Shown: positions 8,310 through 16,726 of the stretch, in pieces
Position numbering within the stretch: position 1 is the first letter of the stretch
How the letters are laid out: each line of letters starts with the position of its first letter
Assembly (NCBI RefSeq): GCF_027625995.1
Contig: NZ_CP115396.1
Coordinates: 1,984,001-2,048,000, forward strand
Direction of reading: 5' to 3'
Source of the DNA: Hymenobacter yonginensis
GTDB lineage: Bacteria; Bacteroidota; Bacteroidia; Cytophagales; Hymenobacteraceae
DNA length: 64,000 bases
Notes under the pieces: model-generated
What the model was told of the DNA's origin: nothing
The model's input: only the letters and a program-made list of their open reading frames with translations
Database searches by the model: none
Made by a program: the position numbers and the translations under genes

Positions 8310-9104
8310 TTGATCAGGCTTCTGTTTCTGCTCCTTCTTGCTCTAACATTCGGGGCCTGTTCTTCCCCCGATAACCCAGTTGAGTATCCCGTGAAAGTTC
8401 CGCCCGTTCCGGCCGCCGCGCCCGCGCCTGCTCCAGCTGATACCGTGGCCTCGTTTACTTAGGAAGATGCGGCTTGCAGCTATACCGGGCGCTATAATAT
8501 CCGTAAATACACTGCCCGGCAGCTCGCCGACACCTACGACCTGATTGGCAGTGGCACCTTGTTTACCGCTGCCACCGCGTTGAACCCCGAAGATGTGACC
8601 AAGCTCAGCCTCGATACATTGGAAGCAGAGTACACCAAAGTCCGGGCTCACGTTGGGCAACTCCAACTGGTACCAGGTGCTGGCTGGCAGGAACTGAAGC
8701 GGCTGAAACTTCGGGAAATAGACGATCAGTACCGTGCTATGAAGCTGACCGTTCTGGGCTATGCCAACCCCAGCCTATTGGTAAACTCGACGTACCCGGC
8801 CGCGTGCAAAACCTACGTCAGGGGCCTGGCGGCCAACAACGATAGTATGATCATTGCCGACTGGCAGCAGCTGGTACGGGAGCAGCAAAAGAATAACATC
8901 ATTCCGGAAAGTCTGCAGGAGCAGTTTGAACAGGAGGCCACCGCCCCTAACTGGCGCGCATACGCCCAGGTGGAGCTGATGGGCTTTGGCTGGTGGAACT
9001 GCATCAACGAAACCATTCGCCGCGTCGAACCCACCGAAAAAATGCACCGGCAGTACGAGCAGCTCTTCACGCAGGTGCAATCGGAGTGCGAGGATGTGGA
9101 TTGA
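8310..9104 (+). pseudogene. Lipoprotein gene interrupted by an in-frame TAG
   Basis: One reading frame runs from TTG at 8310 (GTG at 8283 is an alternative) to the TGA at 9102-9104. It is broken only by TAG at 8460-8462. The part before the TAG encodes a lipoprotein signal (IRLLFLLLLALTFGAC, then SSPDN) and a Pro/Ala linker. The part after it gives about 213 residues of hydrophilic, helix-rich sequence with no recognised domain (e.g. WWNCINETIRRVEPTEK). The longest uninterrupted downstream piece would have to use TTG at 8559 and would lack any export signal. A nonsense mutation is the simplest reading. A sequencing error or a cytoplasmic product from the downstream TTG cannot be excluded. Confidence 0.65.
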
Positions 9105-9225
9105 TACCTCTCTCGCTCAGGTTTCCGTCCTATACTATTGCCTACATGGGCATTGGCCGGCACCAGCCAGGAGTTGACCACGTAACTTCTGCTACCTTAC
9201 TCTCCTAAAGTAACGCTCTGCTCTT

Positions 9226-10920
9226 ATGGCACTGTCTCGCCTGCTTCCTCCCTCCCTCCTGCTCGGCCTGGCCCTGGCCGGCTGCCAGTCGAAGCCCGCC
9301 GCCACCGAAACGGCCGCCACCGCTACCCCGGCCGCCGGCCCGGATACTGCTACTGCCATCGGGGCGGCCAGCATCAGCAGGTATCTGCGGGCGGTGTCGT
9401 CGGATGAGATGCTGGGGCGCAAGCCGTTTACCGAGGGCGAGACGCGCAGCACCCAGTATCTGGCCGATGAGTTCCGGCGCCTCGGCCTGCAGCCGGGGCC
9501 CAACGGCACGTATTTCCAGCCGGTGCCGCTGGTGGAAATTACCGGCGCGCCCGCCCCGGCCCTGCTCATCAAGGGCCAGGGTCAGCCGCTGAGCCTGGCC
9601 TATAAGACGGATTTCGTGACCTTCACCCAGCGTGAGCAGCCCACGGTGAGCTTGCAGAACTCGCCGCTGGTGTTTGCCGGCTACGGCGTGGTGGCCCCCG
9701 AGTACGGCTGGGACGACTACGCGGGCCTCGACGCGAAGGGCAAAACCGTGGTGGTGCTGGTGAATGACCCCGGCAACGCGGGCCAGGATTCTACCCTGTT
9801 CAAGGGCCGGGCCATGACGTACTACGGCCGCTGGACCTACAAATACGAGGAAGCCGCCCGCCACGGGGCCGCCGCCGTGCTCATCGTGCACGATACCCAG
9901 CCGGCCGCCTACCCCTGGAGCGTGGTGCTGAGCGGGGCCGTGAGCCCCAAGCTGCGCCCCCAAACCGACAACAAAGGCGCCGACAAGTGCGCCCTGGAAG
10001 GCTGGCTGACGCTGGACGCGGCCAAACGGCTGTTCCAGGCCGCCGGCCAGAACTACGACCAACTGTACGCTGCGGCCAATACCAAGGGCTTTAAGCCGCG
10101 CGCATTGAGCGGGCTTACGCTCTCGGGCAGCATTCAGAACAAGCTCCGCCGCCAGACCTCGCGCAACGTGCTGGCCGTGCTGCCCGGCACTACTCGCCCC
10201 AGCGAGTACATTCTTTACTCGGCCCACTGGGACCATTTCGGCATCGGCAAAGCCATTCAGGGCGACTCCATCTACAACGGGGCCGTGGACGACGGCACCG
10301 GCCTGGCTGCGCTGCTGAGCATTGCCGAGGCCTTCCAGAAAAGCCCGCAGAAGCCTCAGCGCAGCATCGTGTTTCTGGCCGTTACGGCCGAGGAGCAGGG
10401 TTTGCTGGGCTCGGCCTACTACGCCCAGCACCCGCCCTTCCCGCTCAACAAAACCGTGGCCGACCTGAACATGGACATGCTCTGGCCCTACGGCCCGATG
10501 AAGGACCTGACGGTTATCGGCTACGGCCAATCGGAGCTGGAGGACTACGCCCGCGCGGCGGCCCGGGAGCAGGACCGCTACGTGCTGCCCGACCAGACGC
10601 CCGAAACCGGCATGTTCTACCGCTCCGACCACTTCAACTTCGCCCACGTGGGCGTGCCCTCGCTCTACGCCAGCGGCGGCTTCGAAAGCCGCACCCAGGG
10701 CAAGCAGTGGATTGCCGACAAGCGCCGCGCCTACACCGCCAACATGTACCACAAGCCCGCCGACCAGTTCGACCCCACCTGGGACCTCTCGGGCATTGCC
10801 CAGGACGCCCAGCTCTACTTCCGCGTGGGCCAGCGCCTGGCCTCGGAAACCACCTTCCCGAAGTGGCGCGAAGGCTCGGAGTTCCGGGCGGCGCGGGAAC
10901 GGAGCATGGGCGGGAAGTAG
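9226..10920 (+). CDS. M28 family metallopeptidase lipoprotein
   Basis: A 564-residue protein with a lipobox signal peptide (LLLGLALAGC, Cys20). A PA-like insert lies around residues 130-290 (VFAGYGVVAPEYGWDDYAG). The M28 catalytic domain has SAHWDHFG (zinc His/Asp), VDDGTG (bridging Asp), TAEEQGLLGS (general base Glu and ligand Glu), DMLWPYG and SDHFNF (zinc His). All expected ligands are visible. The family removes N-terminal amino acids from peptides. Lipidation predicts an envelope location, fitting peptide scavenging together with the other peptidases in the window. It stands alone, with an AraC gene 233 bp downstream. Confidence 0.93.
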   Translation: MALSRLLPPSLLLGLALAGCQSKPAATETAATATPAAGPDTATAIGAASISRYLRAVSSDEMLGRKPFTEGETRSTQYLADEFRRLGLQPGPNGTYFQPVPLVEITGAPAPALLIKGQGQPLSLAYKTDFVTFTQREQPTVSLQNSPLVFAGYGVVAPEYGWDDYAGLDAKGKTVVVLVNDPGNAGQDSTLFKGRAMTYYGRWTYKYEEAARHGAAAVLIVHDTQPAAYPWSVVLSGAVSPKLRPQTDNKGADKCALEGWLTLDAAKRLFQAAGQNYDQLYAAANTKGFKPRALSGLTLSGSIQNKLRRQTSRNVLAVLPGTTRPSEYILYSAHWDHFGIGKAIQGDSIYNGAVDDGTGLAALLSIAEAFQKSPQKPQRSIVFLAVTAEEQGLLGSAYYAQHPPFPLNKTVADLNMDMLWPYGPMKDLTVIGYGQSELEDYARAAAREQDRYVLPDQTPETGMFYRSDHFNFAHVGVPSLYASGGFESRTQGKQWIADKRRAYTANMYHKPADQFDPTWDLSGIAQDAQLYFRVGQRLASETTFPKWREGSEFRAARERSMGGK

Positions 10921-11153
10921 CCATACGGCTTAGGTTATGTCAGAAAAGGCGTCTGTACCTCGCTGAACGCAACGCCATGCTGAGCCCCGCGAAGTACAAC
11001 TGCTCAGGACTTTTCAGATACAGCCTGGCTTACAGTTCACGGCTGCTCAGACCCGTCAAAAGTTCGCCCGCCAAATACGGTTCTTGGCTTATCCTCTCGA
11101 TCAAAGCGGATAATCAGGACCGTTGACAACGGCTACGCATTACGCCAGCTACT

Positions 11154-11984
11154 ATGCACCAATTAAGCACCGGCCAGTTTTACGGGCAAACCAATGGTTT
11201 GCTGCAGGTAGGACAACTGACGCTCACGGACACAGAATATACCCATGAGCACGTAGACTGGCACTACCACGAAAACGCGTATTTTACCTTTATTCTGGCG
11301 GGGCGGGTATTGGAGGGTGACCGGAAGCAGTTGCAGCCGTATGCCGCGGGCAGCCTGCTGTTCCACCACTGGCAGGAAGCACACTATAACCGCAAGCCGC
11401 CGGGCTACACCCGGGGATTCCACATTGAGGTGCCGCCGGCCTGGTTTGAATCGGTGGGGCTGGCATCCTGCGCCGTGCAGGGCAGCCTCCACGTTCAGGA
11501 GCCGGCCGTTAAGCATAGCATCTACCAGATTTTCCGGGAAACCCGACTGCACGACTCGACCAGTGCGCTGGCTATCGAATCCCTGTTGACCACGGGGCTG
11601 CAGCACCTGGCCCGCACGGTGGAGCACGCCTCGCGGGTGGCTCCGCCCTGGGTTGGCAGAATACGGGAGCTGCTGCACGACGCGCCCCTTACTCCCTGGA
11701 CGTTAACCGAGCTGGCCGCCGAGGCAGGCATTCACCCGGCGCATCTGTCCAGGGGCTTTCCCCGGTATTTTTCCTGCACGCTGGGCCAGTACGTGCGCCG
11801 CCTGCGCGTGCAACGGGCTCTGGCGCTGTTTTCTGACCCTCAGCAGTCGTTGCTGGACATTGCCCTGGCATGCGGTTTTTACGACCAGAGCCATTTCATC
11901 CGCTGCTTCCGCGCCGTTATGCACGAGCGGCCCGCGCGCTATCGGCAGCTGCTGGGGCGGGAGCCACGCCCGGGGCTACGTTAA
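11154..11984 (+). CDS. AraC family transcriptional regulator
   Basis: 276 residues. The N-terminal half has cupin-like features (HVDWHYHENAYFTFIL; GSLLFHHWQEAHYN). The C-terminal 100 residues form the paired helix-turn-helix of the AraC family: WTLTELAAEAGIHPAHLSRG, then LLDIALACGFYDQSHFIRCF and ERPARYRQ. The histidine-rich cupin suggests a small effector. Its target is not known; the serine hydrolase gene 62 bp downstream on the same strand is a natural candidate but has its own -7 box. Confidence 0.9.
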   Translation: MHQLSTGQFYGQTNGLLQVGQLTLTDTEYTHEHVDWHYHENAYFTFILAGRVLEGDRKQLQPYAAGSLLFHHWQEAHYNRKPPGYTRGFHIEVPPAWFESVGLASCAVQGSLHVQEPAVKHSIYQIFRETRLHDSTSALAIESLLTTGLQHLARTVEHASRVAPPWVGRIRELLHDAPLTPWTLTELAAEAGIHPAHLSRGFPRYFSCTLGQYVRRLRVQRALALFSDPQQSLLDIALACGFYDQSHFIRCFRAVMHERPARYRQLLGREPRPGLR

Positions 11985-12015
11985 ATCTGTGCTATTTCGG
12001 GCGGCCAGAGGCGGG

Positions 12016-12023
12016 TAATTTTG
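12016..12023 (+). promoter_or_regulatory. Bacteroidota -7 box TAATTTTG
   Basis: TAATTTTG matches TAnnTTTG and lies 22 bp upstream of the ATG at 12046. The predicted leader is short. No clear -33 TTG at the standard spacing. Confidence 0.5.
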
Positions 12024-12045
12024 CGGCCTCTCTCTTCTGGTTTCC

Positions 12046-13755
12046 ATGAAACATCTTGTATTGTTGCTGTGGGCACTGCTCACGGCCGCCCGGCTCGTTG
12101 CCCAGCCCGCCCCGTTTGTTCCCGACAACGGCATTACCTCGCCTTTTCACCGGGCTCACGTCGGAGAAATCCTTTTCAGTAGCCAGGCAGTGGCGCCCGA
12201 CGCTTACACCGACGCGGCGTTTACCCAATCCAGCCTGTTTACCCCGAAGAGCAGCCTGTTCATTACCGTGTTTCTAGGTACTTCCCTGACCAATGCCCTG
12301 CACGAACTGGCCCCGAACGCAACGGCAGAAGACTTGGTGAAACAGGGTAACTACCAGTTTACTTTTTATGTGGACCAGCGGCAGGTGTTCGTGAGCAACC
12401 TGCACCCCGGCGCACCCTATGCCACCCTCAAAAACACGGAAACGGTGTGGCACAAACCGCTGGTGAACAACCAGACGACCACCAGCTGGTGGAGCCAGTC
12501 GCTGTGGAATCGGTTCTGGGCCGGCGGCGGCGAACAAGCCTTGACCGAGGGCCGGCACGTGCTCCGGGTAGAAATCCGGCCGTACCTGCAAACCACCACG
12601 CTGCAGGTAGGGCCCCTGCTGGCCAGCGGGCAAATAACGCTGCATATGAAAACGCCCATCATCGACGTCAGCACCGTTCGTTTAACCCCGCTCCTGCCGT
12701 ATCCGGGACTGCCTGTTTCCACGCAGTCGTTTGACGTCAACAAAATCAAAGCCTTGAAAGGCAACATTGAGGCGGGCGTGTTCAAAGCCATTACCAGCGT
12801 AGTAGTCATCAAGGATGGGCAGCTGCTGGTAGAGGAGTACTTCAACGGGGCCACCCGGCATACCCTGCACGACCCTCGGTCGGTAGGAAAGTCCTTTGCC
12901 TCCGCCCTCACCGGAATGGCCATTGCCGACGGATTTCTGCCCAACGAATCCCAGACGTTGGGCCAATTGTACAACCTGAAGCAATACCCCCATTTTACCC
13001 CGGCCAAGGCGCGTATCACGCTGGGCGAGCTGCTCACCATGCGGTCCGCATTTGCGGGCAACGATGATGACTCCGATTCGCCCGGCAACGAGGAGAACAT
13101 GTACCCCACGGCGGATTGGGCAAAATTCGCGCTCAGCCTGCCCCTGGATTCCATCAGGCCCCGCGGGCAGTGGGCTTATTTTACGGCCGGCACCATCCTG
13201 CTGGGCGACGTACTGCAGCACCACGTGGCCGGGGGGCTGGAAGCATACGCCGACCGCAGGCTCTTTCGCCCCTTGGGCATCACGGAGTATCAGTGGCAGT
13301 ATACGCCTCAGCACGTGGCAAATACGGCTGGCGGCCTTCAACTCCGCGCGCTGGACTTCGCTAAATTCGGTCAGCTGTACCAGAACGGCGGAAAATGGCA
13401 AGGGCAGCAACTGCTGCCCGCCGCCTGGGTTACCAAAACCTTTACCAAACACGTAGCCATTCCCAACCGCAGTAACGAGTTCTATGGGTACCTGTTCTGG
13501 AACAAGACGTACCAGGTGCAAGGCAAGGCCTACGAAACCTTCTACTGCGCGGGCAACGGTGGCAATAAGATATTTGTATTCCAGAACCAGCCGTTGGTGG
13601 TGGTGGTGACGGCCACCGCCTACGGAACCGCCTACGCACACCCGCAGGTGGACAAGATGATGGCCGACTTTATTCTGCCGGCTGTGCTGGGCACCGGCAC
13701 CGGTAAGGCCGTTATTCGTTCTACCTCATCGGACCCCGCGGGCAAGCGCCGCTAG
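12046..13755 (+). CDS. Exported serine hydrolase of the beta-lactamase/class C family
   Basis: 569 residues with a signal peptide (KHLVLLLWALLTAARLVAQ). About 220 N-terminal residues form a beta-rich region without a recognised domain. The serine hydrolase domain follows, with SVGK as the SxxK nucleophile motif (in HDPRSVGKSFASALTGMA). The second motif, normally YxN, appears as YFT in GQWAYFTAGTILLGDVL. Near the C-terminus there is GNGGNKIFVF in place of HxG. The scaffold is typical of penicillin-binding-protein-like esterases and peptidases, so the substrate cannot be assigned. It follows the AraC gene in the same direction. Confidence 0.85.
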   Translation: MKHLVLLLWALLTAARLVAQPAPFVPDNGITSPFHRAHVGEILFSSQAVAPDAYTDAAFTQSSLFTPKSSLFITVFLGTSLTNALHELAPNATAEDLVKQGNYQFTFYVDQRQVFVSNLHPGAPYATLKNTETVWHKPLVNNQTTTSWWSQSLWNRFWAGGGEQALTEGRHVLRVEIRPYLQTTTLQVGPLLASGQITLHMKTPIIDVSTVRLTPLLPYPGLPVSTQSFDVNKIKALKGNIEAGVFKAITSVVVIKDGQLLVEEYFNGATRHTLHDPRSVGKSFASALTGMAIADGFLPNESQTLGQLYNLKQYPHFTPAKARITLGELLTMRSAFAGNDDDSDSPGNEENMYPTADWAKFALSLPLDSIRPRGQWAYFTAGTILLGDVLQHHVAGGLEAYADRRLFRPLGITEYQWQYTPQHVANTAGGLQLRALDFAKFGQLYQNGGKWQGQQLLPAAWVTKTFTKHVAIPNRSNEFYGYLFWNKTYQVQGKAYETFYCAGNGGNKIFVFQNQPLVVVVTATAYGTAYAHPQVDKMMADFILPAVLGTGTGKAVIRSTSSDPAGKRR

Positions 13756-13883
13756 CCGCGGCGGCGCTCCACTCAGACTGCATGTTTACCCACTGCCCGT
13801 ACCGAGTTAGTCAGGCCCCGCACGCTACACGCTACTTGGTGCTCCTACTGAGTGCAGCCGAGCGGCTGAAAGCGAAAGCATTA

Positions 13884-16673
13884 CTACAGCCGCGGGTCCA
13901 CGGCTTCGCTTTCCAGGGCCAGCACGCCGAATACGCACTGGTGTACCTCGCGCAGCGGGGCGCCGGATACGAACCGTTCGAGGCCTTCCACGCCCAGGGC
14001 GAATTCGCGCAGGGCCAGGTTGCGCTTGCTTTTCACGTTTCGCTCGCGCAGGCGCTCCAGGTTGCCGGGCAGCAGGTAGTCGGGGCCGTAGATGATGCGC
14101 AGGTACTCGCGGCCGCGGCACTTGAGGGCCGGCTGCACCAGCTGTTTCTGGCCCGCGGGGATGAAGTCGTAGGGCTTCACCACCATGCCTTCGCCCCCAG
14201 CGGCCGTGAGGTCCAGCCACCATTGGGTGGCGGCTTCCACGTCGGCAATATCCTGCAGTTGCACCACGCGGTAGGGCGTGGCGCGGAGCAGGCCTTCATC
14301 GGCCAGGCACACAGCGCGCAGGGTTTCCATGTGCCAGGCGTGGTCTTTATCGAAGTAGGTGCGGCCTTCAGTGGCGAGCAGGTGGAACGGGGCCAGGCGC
14401 AGATCGGCCAAGCTGTCCACGGGCCAGCAGTAGCGGCGGTAGGCCTCGGCGTAGTGCTGGGCGGCCGACTGGCGGGCAGTGGTGCGGGCCAGCAGCGCCT
14501 CCGCCCCATCGAGGCCGCGGGCGGCGGCCTGGGTGAGAACGGCGGCGGCTTCGGGCAGGGCGGCGGTGGCAGCAGCGGCCACGGCGGCGTACTGGTTTTT
14601 GATCAGCTCCTGGGCCTTGGCCGACCACGGCAGCAGCTCGGCATCCAGGCAAACCCAGTCGGTGCTGAACCGCTCCCAGAAGCTGCTGGCCGTGAGAGCA
14701 TCCTGCAGGCGCGTGAGGAAAGCGGCTTCCAGCGTGGCGTCGGTGAAGAAGTTGCGACCGGTGCGGGTGTACACCTTGCCCGGCCCTTCGCCCACTACCC
14801 CGAAGCGGCGGCGGGCGGCGTCCTCACTGCGGGCCAACACCACTACCACGCGGCTGCCCATGTGCTTTTCCTCACACACCACCCGCTCCAGGCCCTGGCG
14901 GCGGAAGTAGTCGAAGGCTTCGGCCGGGTGCTCCAGCAGATCCGGCAGCACCGAAGTTTCCGAGGGGCTCATGGTGGGCGGCAAGTACAGCAGCCACTTC
15001 GGATTCAGCGCAAACCGGCTCATCACCTCCAGCGCCGCCGCCGCGTTTTCCTCCCGAATGGTCACCGATGGCAGCAGCCGCGTCTTGATGATCTGCTTGC
15101 CCAGCACATCCTGCAAATCCAGCAGGTCGTCGTGCTGCTGTTGAGCGGAAAGCTCGTTTTTCGTTGTTTGTTGTTCGTTATTCGTTTCCCGTGTTGAGTT
15201 GTTCGGGTCTGGTTGACCATCCGCATCAAGCAACGAAAGACGAGAAACGGATAACGAAGAACCTGCCAACGGCCGAACCGGCTCGCAGTACACCTGAGCG
15301 GCGGGCACGGATACCAGCTCCCGCTCGGGGTAGCGCAGGGCGGTGAGGCGGCCACCGAATACGCAGCCCGTGTCGATGTCGATGGTGTTGTTGAGCCACT
15401 CGGGCGCGGGCACGGGCGTGTGGCCGTACACCACCATGGCCCGGCCCCGGTACTCGGCGGCCCAGTTGTAGCGCACCGGCAGGCCAAACTCGTCGATTTC
15501 GCCGGTGGTTTCGCCGAACAGCGCGAAGGCGCGCACGGCGCCCGAGCCGCGGCCCTGCATTTCCTCGCGCATGCCCGCGTGGGCCACCACCAGCTTGCCG
15601 CCGTCGAGCACGTAATGGCTCACCAACCCATCCAGAAACTGCCGCACCTGGCTCTTGAACATGTCGGACTCCAGGGCCAGCTGCTGCACCGTTTCGGCGA
15701 AACCGTGCTTTTCGTTGACCTGCTTGCCGTTGAGGTAGCGCAGCAGCTTGATGTCGTGGTTGCCGGGCACGCACAGCGCCAGGCCGTCGCGCACCATGCT
15801 CATCACCAGCCGTAGCACCTGCGGCGAGGCCGGCCCCCGGTCCACCAGGTCGCCGAGGAACAGCACGCGGCGCGGCGGCTGTAGAGACGCAATAGTTGAA
15901 GTCGCGTCGTTGCTGATGTCGGTTGAGGTGTCGGCCGGTTCCGCGTCGTTCAACGACGAGACGCAATATTTTGCGTCTCTACGGCGCGTTACGCGCACGC
16001 CTAGGTCGCGCGCATCTAGCACGGGCGTTTCCTCCACGGCGTAGCCCAGCTGCGCGAGCAGCTGCACCAGCTCCTGGTAGCAGCCGTGCACGTCGCCGAT
16101 GATGTCGAAAGGACCAGTTTCCTGCTTGCGGTTGCTGTAGAGCGGGTCGCGCTGGATGGTTTGCACGGCGTCCACTTCCTCGGGGCCGCGCAGGTGGTAG
16201 ATGTGGCGGAAGCCTTCCTGTTTGAGGAATTTAAGACTGCGGCGCAGCTGCTGGCGCTGGTTCGGGATAACGTGGCGACCCAGGTGCTGGCGCTCGGCCC
16301 GGGCCTGGTTGCGGTCCTCGGCCAGGCGGTCGGGCACGTCGAGGACGACGGCGGTGGGCAGCACGTGGTAGTCGCGGGCCAGCTGAATCAGGGTCTTGCG
16401 GGCTTCGGGCTGCACGTTGGTGGCGTCCACCACCGTCAGCAAACCGCGCTTCAGGCGCAGGCCCACCAAGTAGTGCAGCAGCGCAAAGGCCTCCGGCGTG
16501 GCCGACTGGTCATTCTCATCATCGGCCACCAGCGCCCGGCACTGGTCCGACGACACAATTTCGGTGGCCGAAAACAGCCGCCGCGCAAACGTGGATTTGC
16601 CGGCCCCGGAGGTGCCAATGAGCAGGACGAGAGAAAGTTCGGGAAGCTTAAGGGAGGTGGTAGATTGGGGCAT
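13884..16673 (-). CDS. pnkp: Polynucleotide kinase-phosphatase-ligase of the bacterial RNA repair system
   Basis: 929 residues in the Pnkp order. The 5'-kinase domain has its P-loop at 20-28 (GTSGAGKST). The metallophosphatase has GDVHGCYQE at 193-201, GDLVDRG at 274-280, GNHD at 304-307 and YGHTP at 416-420. The adenylyltransferase (ligase) domain has the EKHMGSR motif with predicted nucleophile Lys603 and a later GGEGMVVK. Known bacterial Pnkp heals 2',3'-phosphate and 5'-OH ends of cleaved RNA and seals them together with Hen1, which is encoded 53 bp upstream on the same strand. Two stretches (about 231-265 and 469-505) are low-complexity and correspond to palindromic DNA repeats. Without them the length would be near 857, close to the roughly 870 of the characterised clostridial enzyme. 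Confidence 0.95.
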   Translation of the reverse strand: MPQSTTSLKLPELSLVLLIGTSGAGKSTFARRLFSATEIVSSDQCRALVADDENDQSATPEAFALLHYLVGLRLKRGLLTVVDATNVQPEARKTLIQLARDYHVLPTAVVLDVPDRLAEDRNQARAERQHLGRHVIPNQRQQLRRSLKFLKQEGFRHIYHLRGPEEVDAVQTIQRDPLYSNRKQETGPFDIIGDVHGCYQELVQLLAQLGYAVEETPVLDARDLGVRVTRRRDAKYCVSSLNDAEPADTSTDISNDATSTIASLQPPRRVLFLGDLVDRGPASPQVLRLVMSMVRDGLALCVPGNHDIKLLRYLNGKQVNEKHGFAETVQQLALESDMFKSQVRQFLDGLVSHYVLDGGKLVVAHAGMREEMQGRGSGAVRAFALFGETTGEIDEFGLPVRYNWAAEYRGRAMVVYGHTPVPAPEWLNNTIDIDTGCVFGGRLTALRYPERELVSVPAAQVYCEPVRPLAGSSLSVSRLSLLDADGQPDPNNSTRETNNEQQTTKNELSAQQQHDDLLDLQDVLGKQIIKTRLLPSVTIREENAAAALEVMSRFALNPKWLLYLPPTMSPSETSVLPDLLEHPAEAFDYFRRQGLERVVCEEKHMGSRVVVVLARSEDAARRRFGVVGEGPGKVYTRTGRNFFTDATLEAAFLTRLQDALTASSFWERFSTDWVCLDAELLPWSAKAQELIKNQYAAVAAAATAALPEAAAVLTQAAARGLDGAEALLARTTARQSAAQHYAEAYRRYCWPVDSLADLRLAPFHLLATEGRTYFDKDHAWHMETLRAVCLADEGLLRATPYRVVQLQDIADVEAATQWWLDLTAAGGEGMVVKPYDFIPAGQKQLVQPALKCRGREYLRIIYGPDYLLPGNLERLRERNVKSKRNLALREFALGVEGLERFVSGAPLREVHQCVFGVLALESEAVDPRL
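15174..15258. repeat. Inverted repeat inside pnkp (phosphatase-ligase linker)
   Basis: TTCGTTATTCGTTTC at 15174-15188 pairs with GAAACGGATAACGAA at 15244-15258 (one mismatch). It is translated in frame as Ser/Asn/Gln/Thr-rich residues between the phosphatase and ligase domains (about 469-505). Confidence 0.7.
15881..15982. repeat. Inverted-repeat element inside pnkp phosphatase domain
   Basis: The element starts with GTAGAGACGCAATA and ends with GACGCAATATTTTGCGTCTC plus TAC. Its terminal 35 bp on the right are nearly identical to the reverse complement of the left arm of the intergenic element at 22003-22100. It lies in frame, encoding about residues 231-265, between the GDVHG and GDLVDRG motifs. 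Confidence 0.8.
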
Positions 16674-16726
16674 AACTACTCAAAGCAAAGCAGGATACTA
16701 GACGGTAAACGGTGGTTCGGCGGCCT

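Noticed and set aside
8460..8462. TAG read through as pyrrolysine
   Set aside because: No sign of pyrrolysine machinery, and the codon sits in a non-catalytic linker after a lipoprotein signal; a nonsense mutation is simpler.
9205..10752. 515-codon minus-strand frame over the M28 peptidase
   Set aside because: Antisense shadow; the plus-strand frame contains the full set of M28 motifs.
13782..15197. 471-codon plus-strand frame over pnkp
   Set aside because: Antisense to the ligase domain; composition is shadow-like and no motif is present.
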